In this document: positions 1 through 9,499 of the stretch, piece after piece
How the letters are laid out: each line of letters begins with the position of its first letter
Position numbering within the stretch: the first letter of the stretch is position 1
From: Aphrophora alni
Lineage: Eukaryota; Arthropoda; Insecta; Hemiptera; Aphrophoridae
Length of the DNA: 64,000 bases
Direction: 5' to 3'
Assembly (NCBI GenBank): GCA_963513935.1
Contig: OY740773.1
Span: 97,821,291 to 97,885,290, forward strand
Notes under the pieces: model-generated
Told to the model about the DNA's origin: nothing
The model's input: the letters and a program-made list of their open reading frames with translations, nothing else
Database searches by the model: none
Position numbers and translations under genes: made by a program

Positions 1-1000
1 GAGGGAGGTAGGGAGGGAGGGAGAAGTTTAAAAATATGTATCACATTTATTTTTTAAAATGAAAAAAAATTTCAAATTAAAATAATTTAAAATATGATCA
101 AAGAATTTCGAGTTCTGTTTGCGCAACCGTTTAAAGAGTAAAAATTGGTACATGATATATCACATAACCACTGTTTAAAATTTTCAAGTTTAAAAACCAA
201 ATTGAAACAGCTGTGAAAATCAATATTTTTCAAATGTCTCCAAGCAGTTTTAGCCTCTATAATGAATAATTTTGGAGGGGGGAGGATCAGGTAATGTTTG
301 TGGAAACTGTAGAGGAAGGGTATTAACTTCGCTCGTTACGTTACTTTTTTATATACTAGGTCAGAATACGCCTAAAAACATTAGGCTGTGTCTTAAGATG
401 ACCTTAAAATTGGGGACATCAAAGAGGAAATGTTTTTTTTCTCTCAGAATGGGACTATTATGTCAAGGCTAATAAGGCTTAGTTAGTTATCGGAATTAGT
501 AATGGCCGTCATTTTTAAACTACGAGTAAAAATATTTACCAAGGTTGAGAGGCCTTTTAAAACATGTTCTCATATTGAAAATACTGGTTACTTATACATT
601 AATAAATAGTGTAGGCATACACAGGGTGGTAATGACGTAAGTTGACCTCCGCGAGTGATGGCGTAAATATGAGATCTAAAGTGTGTCATAGAGTAGAAAA
701 ATAAAATATTTTGCTACAGTTAAGCAGCATAATTTCGAGTCTATCTTTTTTAGGTTACAATTTGGGAATTCTTTTTTAAATAAATCTGTCTCGGAACGGG
801 ATGATTGAGAATTTAGAGTATCTTTTTAGAAAAAATACTCTTTTATCTTCGCAAGCAATTCAGAGTCAGTGTGACTTAGGCAGCTAAGATGGGTGGTGTG
901 TCTTTGGTAATATCATGACAGGGAAAGGTCTGTTAATGATTTAAAAAATCGGTAAAAACACATTTTCGATTTTGCCAGTCGGAACAGTTTGTAGGCGTAC
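1..1000. other. No gene seen; A+T-rich spacer
   Basis: The window opens in a short GGGA/GGGAGG purine tract (about 1-26). The rest is A+T-rich with short unconvincing open frames. I see no exon, RNA gene or recognisable repeat before the hammerhead-like motif at 1006. Confidence 0.5.
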
Positions 1001-1005
1001 AGTAA

Positions 1006-1036
1006 CTGAGATGATGACTTAAGTCACTGAAACGTC
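1006..1036 (+). ncRNA. Hammerhead-like motif, degenerate copy
   Basis: CTGA followed by a two-base insertion and TGA, then a perfect TGACTT/AAGTCA stem, CT, GAA, palindrome ACGT and C. Stem II and the GAA-ACGT-C end fit the small hammerhead pattern, but the inserted bases in the core should inactivate it. No clear stem I complementarity. Confidence 0.4.
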
Positions 1037-1453
1037 GTCTTTTATTTGTAAACACAAATAAAGTGTTTGTTGAGGAGGGAAATTGTATTTCATTTGCGTT
1101 ATTTTTATATTTATATTCAATAAACTAAATAGATTATCAATACGGAGTTATTTGCTATAAATGTTTGAGGTTTTTTAAATGCAAAATTTAAAGAGAATAA
1201 TAACCATAAATAATCAAAGTTAAATATTCACACTAACATGTTAATGTATAGTGTAATTAAAGATATGCAGGTATGCAGGTGTGGTGGTACAAAAGTTTTA
1301 GAACTTTGTTAGGAGAACAGCAGTGAGCTGCCAGAACCAGCAGTCATAGTTCTGTCTACGTGCTAGTAAAAAGAACAAATACATAAACTTGTTTTATGCC
1401 AATAATAATGCAAGAAATTTGAATAAACTTATTTGAAAGAGACATCCAGGAAA
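1037..1453. other. No gene seen
   Basis: A+T-rich sequence. A short hairpin near 1047-1075 (TTTATTTGT, then ACAAATAAA) is the only local structure noticed. Confidence 0.4.
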
Positions 1454-1676
1454 TCACTATAGTGAGTACAGGCTTGGTCATCCCGCGGGTACCTAACTAG
1501 ATCTACACCTTTTTTCATGTCACTCGTCTTTAGATCGCTTTCTTTCATATCCTATGATATCTTTTTTCTCTTTTATATTTGAGAGGTAGGAGTGTTTATT
1601 TTATGCTCTTTTCTTCCTTTTTTTACAAGGCGATGATGACCGAGTGGTTTTTTTTACTTTAAACAACATGAAAACA
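1454..1676 (-). mobile_element. SINE-A copy, tRNA-like part deleted
   Basis: Reverse-orientation copy of the family described at 54431-54761. It runs from the CACTATAGTGAGTAC end through the CTAGATCTACACC block and the GATGATGACCGAG block to TTTAAACAACATGAAAA. Nearly full body; the tRNA-like insert is absent. Confidence 0.75.
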
Positions 1677-1824
1677 TAAATTTTTGAAAGAGAAAAGTTA
1701 CAAAGATACTGAAACAGATATATAGAAAGATGCACAAATATAGTAAATATTTATGCAAATCAGTTCTTGATTATTAGAGACGCTTTCCAGAAACAGAATA
1801 CAAAGAAACTGTAAATATGTGCAG

Positions 1825-3350
1825 AGATACAGGATAATTATTCCAAACTACGATTCAAGACTTCAGGATATGGTTACTTGGATCAAAATAAGTAAAAAAG
1901 TTCCTATGAACATATGTCCTAAAATGCTTAGTTTTCAGTCTGTCTGCAATTTTTTTAAACATATTTTTGGAGATAAATTAGATATTGAATCCAAATTTGG
2001 TATACATATCTTTTATGGGACCTTCTATCGATGTACCAACAACTTTGTTTTGTATGTTTCAAAATGGCGACCATTAAAATATTTTATATGAAACCTATAA
2101 AAACCAATAACTTTAAAAAATATTACAAGAGACCAAAAAGTTTTCATTTTTATTGAAAAACGAAATGAGCTTTGTAATGTTTAAATAGCTTATAGGATAA
2201 TGGAATTATTATCAAAAAACTGAAAACATGTTTTTTTTCTATTTGTCTAGAACAACCAATATTAGCCTAAAACAGAATTGAATTGTGAAGTTTTTTTAAT
2301 ATTTTAATATTATTAAAAATATTTTCGTTTTAGACAATATTAGGTGTTGTAGTTTTCAGTTTTTTTTACAATAACTCAATTAACCTTTAAGCTAATAAAA
2401 AACTACAAATTCATTTTATATCATTAAAAAAAAACTTTTTGGTTCCTTCTAAATTTTGAGTAAAGTTAATGATTTTTGACATATTCAACATTAAACATTT
2501 TAAACAACAGCCATTTTGAAAACGTACAAAAAGCTTTTAGTACATCGATAGAAGGTCACATGAAATAGTTATTTGTGCAACTACTGAGCAAAGTGGCACT
2601 TTTTTAAACGAGAGAAAAATGTTGACGCACGAGGCTTGCCGAGTGCGTCAATTTTATCGAGTTTGAAAAAGACACTTTGCTCACGAATTGCACATTATAC
2701 TTTGTCTACAGTTGTCCATATTTTAAAACTATCAACACTGAGTAGAAGTTCTCACGTCAAAACTGAGGTTATTTATGAATATTACAAATAACTTAGGTGT
2801 ATTGTTGAGGAAACGGGATTGCCAACTTCAAAACTCGGCAAACGAAAAATACTCCCTTGTACATACACTGTCAATCATCTTCATGAATAATTAATTACTT
2901 CCCTTTTCAACTTTAAAACGTTGTTTTGTTGTTTATTTATGTTGTTTTACATGTAATAATTAATCGAACCTACATACGGGACATTTCCTGTATATTATAA
3001 ATCAATTCAAATAAACTTAACCTAAATTTCGTTTTGTTCAGTTGCCATCCGGAGTGAGCAAAGTAGTGTGCAAAGTAGTGGGCAAAGTGAAACTGTTGAG
3101 AAATCAGCTGTTTTGCAAACTAATTTAACTGAACAAAATGCCACTTTGTCAACAACTGTAGACAAAATATGTATACCAAAATTCAACTCAATATCTAATT
3201 TATCTCCATAAATATAATCTTTTTTTTAATCACAAAATAGCGGACAGACGGAAAACTGAGCATTAGAGGACATATGTCCATAGACACGTTTTTACTTCTA
3301 TTGATTCAACGAACCATATCCTGAAGTTTTGAAACCCCCTGTATATATTA
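1825..3350. mobile_element. Long palindromic non-autonomous DNA element (family E1)
   Basis: About 200 bp at 1850-2060 is inverted at about 3150-3345. Both arms share ACTTCAGGATATGGTT, ACATATGTCC, CAGTTTTC.GTCTGTC and GGAGATAAATTAGATATTGA, and the right edge reads CCCCCTGTATAT, i.e. an ACAGGGGG-type tip. A second nested inverted repeat (CTTTGTCTACAGTTGT at 2700, inverse at 3150) lies inside. The open frame at 1819-2091 is terminal-repeat sequence, not a gene. No transposase is seen. Confidence 0.6.
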
Positions 3351-3950
3351 TCGGTACAACATAACCTCTGTATTTATCTTGAAAATTTAAGTACAGACGA
3401 CAATGACGACGGACGTACGTCTAAAATCACTTTTTGGTTTTTGTCGCGATGAAACGATTAGTCCAAAAACCAGACGACATTTTTGGTTTCGTATACCAGG
3501 AAACAAAGAACACTACTGACTTTGTTAATGTATAAAGTTTTTAAAGCTGTAAGGATGTCAGAGTTGTTAATTATAACTTGAATGGAGTATTATTTCGTGT
3601 ACTGTCAAAATCATCTGTCCGTTATCACAACTAATTTGTTTATAAATCATGATGCTTCTGTTTTGTCCATGAGCGGTCGAAATATTTATTCGGTCTAATT
3701 CTGTCGACAGATGAAGTCACGCAAGTAATTACTTTATCTAAAATTGCCGCTTCGAGTAAATAATTTAGATTACAAATGTAATATATAGGGTGACTTGTTC
3801 TGTGTCGGCTGAGATAACCTTATTTTTATCGCATAGCAAGTTGTGTCGATTGCATCATGATTTCAACTGTTTTAAATAAAATCAAGGAAACCGTCGAGGA
3901 ACATCTTGATAATTTGTTTTTGAAATAGAATTAAACTTGAATACAAAATT
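3351..3950. other. No gene seen
   Basis: A+T-rich spacer between the palindromic element and the hammerhead pair; no frame, splice pair or repeat could be supported. Confidence 0.4.
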
Positions 3951-3973
3951 CTCACAAATGGTACGTTTATTTA

Positions 3974-4006
3974 AACGCGTTTCGACGACAACATCGTCAT
4001 CTTCAG
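3974..4006 (-). ncRNA. Small hammerhead ribozyme motif, best-preserved stem II
   Basis: On the minus strand: CTGAAGA, T, GACGA, loop TGTTG, TCGTC, GAA, ACGCGT, T. Stem II is five perfect Watson-Crick pairs; ACGCGT is self-complementary and is followed by U as the cleavage base. The core base that differs from CUGAUGA (U to A) is the tolerated position. Stem I complementarity is weak (TCA against TAA). Confidence 0.65.
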
Positions 4007-4059
4007 TGATCCACGAGATCTATAACTAAACTATAACTGTTATTGTAGCTTGTGCACCA

Positions 4060-4092
4060 TTAAAGATGGCGACTTTGTCGTTGAAACGCGTT
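4060..4092 (+). ncRNA. Hammerhead-like motif, mutated core
   Basis: TTAAAGA (for CTGAAGA), T, GGCGA, loop CTTTG, TCGTT, GAA, ACGCGT, T. Stem II pairs with two G-U wobbles. The core C3 and G5 are lost, so cleavage is unlikely. Right arm of the inverted pair. Confidence 0.5.
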
Positions 4093-4130
4093 TAAAAAAT
4101 AAACGTACTTTTTGTGTTTTATTCTATCAA

Positions 4131-4689
4131 TATTTGTTTTTGTTTATATATTCTTGTTTAAATTTGTTTCGAATTAATGGAATTCTTAATTTTAAAATAT
4201 AGCTTAGCTTTTTACGAAATTTCTTTTGGGATTGCCAAAAACTCTGTTCAATTGCTTCAGAAAATAAAATAAAAATGTTACCGTCGCGATAAACAGAAGT
4301 GAAAACTACAATTATTCTTAATTTTTCTTTGTCATTACCAAGGCTTTCTTCATGATTATCCTTTTATAGGATTTTATGTGTCTATAGGCTCAATATCGTC
4401 TACGCTGTCCTCATCGATTTTTCTTTTGAAAATAATAAATTAAAGTTTAGTTTGAAAGTAACAATAACATTTATTCATAAAGAACAAATAGAACTGCACA
4501 TTTAAATAAAAATGTTTTCAACAATACAACTTAGCCTACACGCTACTCGTGTTTCAACTTGATAGACTCTAGATTAAATCAAACTTTTTAGATTTTAATT
4601 ATGCACGTAATGGTATCACACACACACAACTCTACGGTGACAAATAGCGAAGTTATTGTCAGAAATGTAATCTTTAACCCTGATCTCCC
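4131..4689. other. No gene seen
   Basis: A+T-rich spacer with a small CACACACACA tract near 4618. Confidence 0.4.
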
Positions 4690-4832
4690 TAAAAAAATGT
4701 GTTATTGACAGGACCGAGTCACAGATATGAACGTAGCGAGTGGAGGTTCCTCACAATTACAGCTCAGGTTCGAGACACTTGTGTCATATTATATGATGAG
4801 GCTGGGTTAGTACCATGATGGTTCCATTACCT
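4690..4832 (-). repeat. Repeat B copy (partial)
   Basis: Carries the GTAGCGAGTGGAGG block, a GGTTCGAGACAC block and the GGGTTAGTACCATGATGG block, in the same order and orientation as the fuller copy at 57060-57290. Confidence 0.6.
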
Positions 4833-5326
4833 TGTTAATAGCTTTGAATACTTAGAATATTATATAATAATTAACGTTAAATGTAACATGGTCGCAATTT
4901 TTTTTCCGTTAACGAAGTGCAGTCAAAAAGTAAATTAAACTAGACAATCCTTCAACTTTCGATCACGAGCCGAGTGACATTGTCAAATTTAAGGAATAAA
5001 TTAAATTAATTTTAATTTAATCAACTGGATGAGTATGAAAATAAAAATAAATGTTATTGTAATGAAAGTAAAAAGAAGCAAAAATAAACAAATTAAATTT
5101 ACAAAAAAATGTTTGTTACCAGAATTCGATATCCCATAGGAACACCTGTATCTGGGTTAGCAATACCTTGGAGTAAACAAGTAGGTGGTTAAAGAAAAAA
5201 ATTAATAATTTGTTTTACGTTTATATAGTACATATAAAATAACACTATAATAATAATAAACAATATTAATTTTCTTGGAACGGGTTTATAATAAATATTT
5301 TGTGTCAGGCTACACCCTTGTGAGGT
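4833..5326. other. No gene seen
   Basis: A+T-rich, no supported feature. Confidence 0.4.
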
Positions 5327-5550
5327 CAGCTATAGTGGAAACAGGCGTGGCTATCCTGAGGTACCCTAGCTGGATCTACATTTTTTTCATGTAGTCTTTT
5401 AGATCGCTCTCTTTCATCTTTCCTATCTGGTCATCTTGATCAACTCTTATTATCTTTCGTTCAGAGTATAGAAGGGTCTTTATTGTACTTTCTTTTCTTT
5501 TTTACGGTGATGATGACCGAGAGATTTTTCTACTTTAAACAACGAGAAAA
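5327..5550 (-). mobile_element. SINE-A copy, tRNA-like part deleted
   Basis: CTATAGTGGAAACAGGCGTGG end, CCTAGCTGGATCTACA block, TTCTTTTCTTTTTTACGGTGATGATGACCGAGAG block, TTTAAACAACGAGAAAAA end. Near-complete body. Confidence 0.75.
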
Positions 5551-6219
5551 AATGAATCACGTCAATTTATTTTATTTTTGCCATTAAGACTATTGTTATA
5601 CATTAGTTTGATATTACAACTTACCATCGTTAATAGTCAGTTGTAGAGTTTAAAAAACAACGGACGTTTCGGCTATTCGGCCATTATCTAGTTTATTATT
5701 GGAGAAGCTTCTTCGTTCTCGTGGAACACACAATACATTTTTAGAAACATTTAAATAAAATTATTCTAAAAAACAACTTAATAAAAATTATGTCCGGTGG
5801 GCCCACTTTGTAGTTTTTAAACTGTACAACTGACAATTGAAGACGTAGTAAGTGATTGGTGGTTATAAACAGTTTACAATTTCATTATCTTGGATTTCGA
5901 TAAACCTCAATAAATGAAACAACAGAAGAAATTAACTACAGAATTAGTAATGCTGATAGAACGGACTGTACTCTATATAATTTATTAAATAGTCAAATAA
6001 TTCTCAAAATTCAACACTTTACAAATTTAATACAAAATGCCAATTTTTACATATGCTCAAGGGACATTAACTAAAAGGAATCCAATAAATTAAGAATTTT
6101 CAAATGAAATAGACTTGCTAAGATTGTCTACCAAAATTAGATCTAGTGAATAATCAGTGGACTGTAGTTACAAACAATTAATTAAACTGTAAATTTTGAA
6201 ATCCAAATATTGTCGCCAA
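5551..6219. other. No gene seen apart from the hammerhead-like motif at 5663
   Basis: A+T-rich spacer; nothing else supported. Confidence 0.4.
5663..5690 (-). ncRNA. Hammerhead-like motif, GGC/GCC stem, degenerate core
   Basis: Minus strand: CTAGATAA in place of CTGATGA, T, GGC, loop CGAATA, GCC, GAA, ACGT, C. Stem II is three G-C pairs; the end is palindrome ACGT followed by C (a GUC cleavage triplet). One insertion and one G-to-A change spoil the core. Confidence 0.45.
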
Positions 6220-6440
6220 ATTAAAACCTGACAAAATTCAGAGTATGAATCATGTAAAAGAACAGAAATATCAAGGAAAATTAAACAAGTTGTGCAGGAC
6301 ATACTAATAGGGAAAATTCCCGTGGGACGCTCACTTGGAAAATATAGAAAAGGATATAAATATTTTACAATTAAAATCTATTTTACAAAGTGTAAGGATA
6401 GAGTGTATTAACGATTTGTTGTTTGTTCGGCAGCTATTAA
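6220..6440 (+). pseudogene. LINE C-terminal fragment, broken
   Basis: About 6305-6330 reads GKIPVGR, like the GKRPVGRP linker near the C-terminus of many insect LINE polyproteins. After a frameshift, 6340-6400 reads IEKDINILQLKSILQSVRIE, like the following VEEDLK-x-L-x-I-x-N-W segment. Frameshifted and stop-interrupted. Assigned by pattern only; a chance match is possible. Confidence 0.35.
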
Positions 6441-6464
6441 CTTCTATGACTAGAGAAACTTCTA

Positions 6465-6652
6465 CTCTCAGGGGGTTATGTTTAGTGATCCAGAGGGTAC
6501 TGGATCTATATCTTTAGTCTTGGGTTAGATTCCTCTCTTTCATATTTGACCAATTCTTGTTCTTTTTCGATCCCCACTTCATACTCTTTTCTTCGTTTGT
6601 TTAAGGAGATGACGAACGAGAGGTAATCGCCTTTAAACGAAAAGAAAAAATT
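6465..6652 (-). mobile_element. SINE-A copy, diverged
   Basis: Contains GGATCTATATCTTTAGTCTTGGGTTAGATTCC, then GAGATGACGAACGAGAGG and TTTAAACGAAAAGAAAAA. The CACTATAGTGAG end is eroded (TTTAGTGATCC). Confidence 0.6.
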
Positions 6653-6755
6653 AGAAGAACTTTTAATAAAGAAATTTTTTGTGGTACCAAGTCACAATTA
6701 AAACTTATAATAATAAATTACCTTGTCTTGTGACTCCAATCGATTTCTACGTTAT

Positions 6756-6787
6756 GACATGTTTCAGAGTCTTAACTCCATCATCAG
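6756..6787 (-). ncRNA. Small hammerhead ribozyme motif (ACATGT type)
   Basis: Minus strand: CTGATGA (consensus core), T, GGAGT, loop TAAG, ACTCT, GAA, ACATGT, C. Stem II has four Watson-Crick pairs and one G-U. Palindrome ACATGT is followed by C (GUC). Stem I: ATAT before the core against ATAA after the cut, three pairs. The 3' tail carries AGTCACAAGAC, shared with the 40992 and 51860 copies. Confidence 0.6.
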
Positions 6788-6835
6788 ATATACGTTTGAT
6801 TGTTCACTCAGAGGAGCTTAAAATGTTTACACTAA

Positions 6836-7798
6836 AGGCCATTTCACACCGGCGTACTGAACGTCCTGGACGTTTGGTACGTTTTTGTCAAAATAAATCG
6901 CTTCCCATGCTATCAAATGAGCCATTTCACACCGCGCGTACAGAACGTACCGAACGTCCTGGACGTTTGGTACGTTTTTCGGAGGATCGCTCGGAGAGTG
7001 ATTTTTCACAAACGTCCAGAACGTCCACGGCCTAGCGCATGCGCAATGAACACTTCGGAACCACGTGCTCCGCTCCTGTCATTTCTGCAAAACCCCGCGT
7101 CATCTGCAGTGTGTTTGTTGTTGCTGGTGTTTTGTGCATTTGTACCATGGAAGCGTTGTTGGAAGAAGTACGTGATCATCCTGTAATCTGGGACACAACC
7201 CTAGAAATATACAGGGACCTGGTTATGAAGAACGCAGCGTGGGAGGAGATTGCTGCAAATCTTCAGAAAGATAATAAGTTGTCATTTACTGTAATGTAAT
7301 AACATTAGAGCAACGATTATATATTTATATTGTTATTTAATGGAAGTCATTATAGTATAATTATTAATGACCTCATTTTATATTAGTTTTACTAAAGGCT
7401 CCATTTAAAAAAAAGAATAACAATCGTATTAACTTTCTCACAGGCAAAACAAATATTATTTAAAATAGAAATCATGTTATGTTATGTTATTCTTAGAAAT
7501 AGAAATTGATATATAATACTAGGTACAGTAATCTATAAAATGTACATGTCAAATACCTAAAAAGTAGGCCTACATGTAATATACTGCATTGCATCTAGGC
7601 ATTGTGGATTACATTAATACAGTGTGCACTAATAATAAAAGGGAAAATGTGGTAAAAAAATAAAATAATACAAGAGCACTGATCGAGCGAACGTCCTGGA
7701 CGTTTGGTACGTTGTTGGGCGGTGTGGAATGGGCGCGTACCGACGTCCCAAACGTACCAAACGTCCAGGACGTTCAGTACGCCGGTGTGAAAAGGCCT
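6836..7798 (+). mobile_element. PIF/Harbinger-like non-autonomous element, copy 1
   Basis: Terminal inverted repeats of about 50 bp: left AGGCCATTTCACACCGGCG at 6836, right the inverse ending GGTGTGAAAAGGCCT at 7798. The subterminal block GAACGTCCTGGACGTTTGG recurs directly and inverted at about 6861, 6951, 7690 and 7757, as expected of transposase-binding repeats. It carries a MADF-domain exon but no DDE nuclease. Confidence 0.65.
7147..7273 (+). pseudogene. MADF-domain (Harbinger DNA-binding protein) exon 1, copy 1, donor lost
   Basis: The ATG at 7147 is in a strong context (ACCATGG). The product starts MEALLEEVRDHPVIWD and continues to NAAWEEIAANLQKD, matching the conserved N-terminal half of the MADF/Myb-SANT-like domain, including the W-D and A-A-W-E-E-I positions. 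PIF/Harbinger transposons encode such a protein as DNA-binding partner of the transposase. The open frame starts earlier (ATG 7039), but the upstream residues do not look like a protein domain, so I start at 7147. At the end of the exon, where copy 2 has the donor GTAAGT, this copy has ATAAGT (position 7274); reading through gives a short tail and stop at 7299. The rest of the MADF domain would need a second exon, not seen in the element. Confidence 0.6.
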
Positions 7799-7801
7799 TT
7801 A

Positions 7802-8750
7802 AGGCCATTTCACACCGGCGTACTGAACGTCCTGGACGTTTGGTACGTTTTTGTCAAAATAAATCGCTTCCCATGCTATCAAATGAGCCATTTCACACCG
7901 CGCGTACAGAACGTACCGAACGTCCTGGACGTTTGGTACGTTTTTCGGAGGATCGCTAGGAGAGTGATTTTTCACAAACGTCCAGAACGTCCATGGCCTA
8001 GCACATGCGCAATGAACACTTCGGAACCACGTGCTCCGCTCCTGTCATTTCTGCAAAACCCCGCGTCATCTGCAGTGTGTTTGTTGTTGCTGGTGTTTTG
8101 TGCATTTGTACCATGGAAGCGTTGTTGGAAGAAGTACGTGATCATCCTGTAATCTGGGACACAACCCTAGAAATATACAGGGACCTGGTTATGAAGAACG
8201 CAGCGTGGGAGGAGATTGCTGCAAATCATCAGAAAGATAGTAAGTTGTCATTTACTGTAATGTAATAACATTAGAGCAACGATTATATATTTATATTGTT
8301 ATTTAATGGAAGTCATTATAGTATAATTATTAATGACCTCATTTTATATTAGTTTTACTAAAGGCTCAATTTAAAAAAAAAGAATAACAATCGTATTAAC
8401 TTTCACAGGCAAAACAAATATTATTTAAAATAGAAATCATGTTATGTTATGTTATTCTTAGAAATAGAAATTGATATATAATACTAGGTACAGTAATCTA
8501 TAAAATGTACATGTCAAATACCTAAAAAGTAGGCCTACATGTAATATACTGCATTGCATCTAGGCATTGTGGATTACATTAATACAGTGTGCACTAATAA
8601 TAAAAGGGAAAATGTGGTAAAAAAATAAAATAATACAAGAGCACTGATCGAGCGAACGTCCTGGACGTTTGGTACGTTGTTGGGCGGTGTGGAATGGGCG
8701 CGTACCGAACGTCCCAAACGTACCAAACGTCCAGGACGTTCAGTACGCCT
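7802..8750 (+). mobile_element. PIF/Harbinger-like non-autonomous element, copy 2, right end clipped
   Basis: Starts AGGCCATTTCACACCGGCG directly after the TTA shared with copy 1, and is nearly identical to it with only scattered substitutions. The right terminal repeat stops at GTACGCC; about 16 bases (GGTGTGAAAAGG...) are deleted before the flanking TTAA. Confidence 0.65.
8113..8239 (+). CDS. MADF-domain exon 1, copy 2, with intact GTAAGT donor (partial gene)
   Basis: Same first exon as copy 1 (ATG at 8113, product beginning MEALLEEVRDHPVIWD), with a Q-to-H change in NLQKD (here NHQKD). The exon ends at 8239 directly before GTAAGT, a good 5' splice site. Known role of the family: nuclear DNA-binding protein helping a Harbinger transposase. 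No downstream exon completing the domain is visible before the right terminus, so this is either an internally deleted element or a decoy fragment. Confidence covers the domain, not expression. Confidence 0.6.
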
Positions 8751-8791
8751 TAACACTTACAGCTCTTCTGAGTGAACAATAAAACTTATAT

Positions 8792-8811
8792 CTGATGATG
8801 GAGTTACGACT
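8792..8811 (+). ncRNA. Truncated hammerhead-like motif
   Basis: CTGATGA, T, GGAGT, TACG, ACTC, then directly ATGTCATAA: compared with the opposite arm (6756-6787) the bases TGAAAC are missing, so the GAA core element is deleted. Inactive by inspection. Confidence 0.5.
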
Positions 8812-8890
8812 CATGTCATAAAGTAGAAATCTACCGAAGTCACAAGACGGACCATACAAGGTAATTTATTATTATAAGTTCTAATAAAGT

Positions 8891-9334
8891 TTTCATAAAC
8901 ACAAAACAGAAATGCCTACAGACAGAAAATCAATTTAAATAGCTCATGTAACATCATTAGCTTTATGAAACTCGGTAAAGACACAATAGCTAAGTGGTAA
9001 GTGGTAAGATGCCCTTCCTATCTACAAGAGTGCCCTCCTACTTAAATGTTCCCACGTTTACTTGACCTACTTCCGTATTAGGCCTTCTCAAAACTGATGA
9101 TGTCTCTTTAAATAAACCGACAAATTAATGATTTACAGAACCTATCACATATCACGAGTGCTTACGTGGATGCTAATTCTATGCTGACATACCGTAGATT
9201 AGTTTGCCATATTTTATCACACTTATTGAACCTAATTTTTTTTTATTGATAAATAAATTCTAAATATAGTGTTTTTTCTATAAACAAGGCAAATGAATTG
9301 TAATGTTACCATACAGAATTTTAAAATTAGCTTT
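8891..9334. other. No gene seen
   Basis: A+T-rich spacer with no supported feature. Confidence 0.4.
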
Positions 9335-9499
9335 CATGGGAATACCGGTTTGAATCTTGGTTGAAATCCTTCTCTTTCATTTTTCTTATCATGTCTCTCT
9401 TGACCAACTATTGTTCTCTTCGTACCATGATTCTTTTTATATTCCTTTCGTCATCTTTTTATAACCGGGAGGTTTTTTTGCTTTTAAAAACAAGAAAAA
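9335..9499 (-). mobile_element. SINE-A copy, truncated
   Basis: Keeps GGGAATACCGG (for GGGATTGCC), TCTCTCTTGACCAACTATTGTTC and the TTTAAAAACAAGAAAAAAA end; the CACTATAGTGAG terminus is missing. Confidence 0.6.

Larger units (their letters stand above)
3945..4130. repeat. Inverted pair of hammerhead units
   Basis: Two hammerhead units face each other. The left arm (minus strand) begins with TCTCACAAA...GTACGTTTATTTAAACGCG and the right arm returns as CGCGTTTAAAAAATAAACGTAC...TTTGTGTTTT. About 50 bases separate the two cores. The same two-arm layout recurs at 56431-56857 and partly at 39165-39300. Confidence 0.65.
6700..8890. mobile_element. Composite: PIF/Harbinger-like tandem dimer inside a hammerhead inverted repeat
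   Basis: Outer arms 6700-6832 and 8754-8890 are inverted copies of each other (shared: AACTTATAATAATAAATTACC, CTCCATCATCAGATATA, ATTGTTCACTCAGA.GAGCT). They enclose two head-to-tail copies of a 963-bp element. The target site is TAA (6833-6835 and 8751-8753), the TWA type used by PIF/Harbinger elements. Reading: the Harbinger-like element entered the centre of an existing hammerhead palindrome and then became a dimer. Confidence 0.65.

Noticed and set aside
1819..2091. 90-codon open frame
   Set aside because: It is the terminal repeat of palindromic element E1; the same sequence inverted at 3150-3345 is not open and no domain is present.
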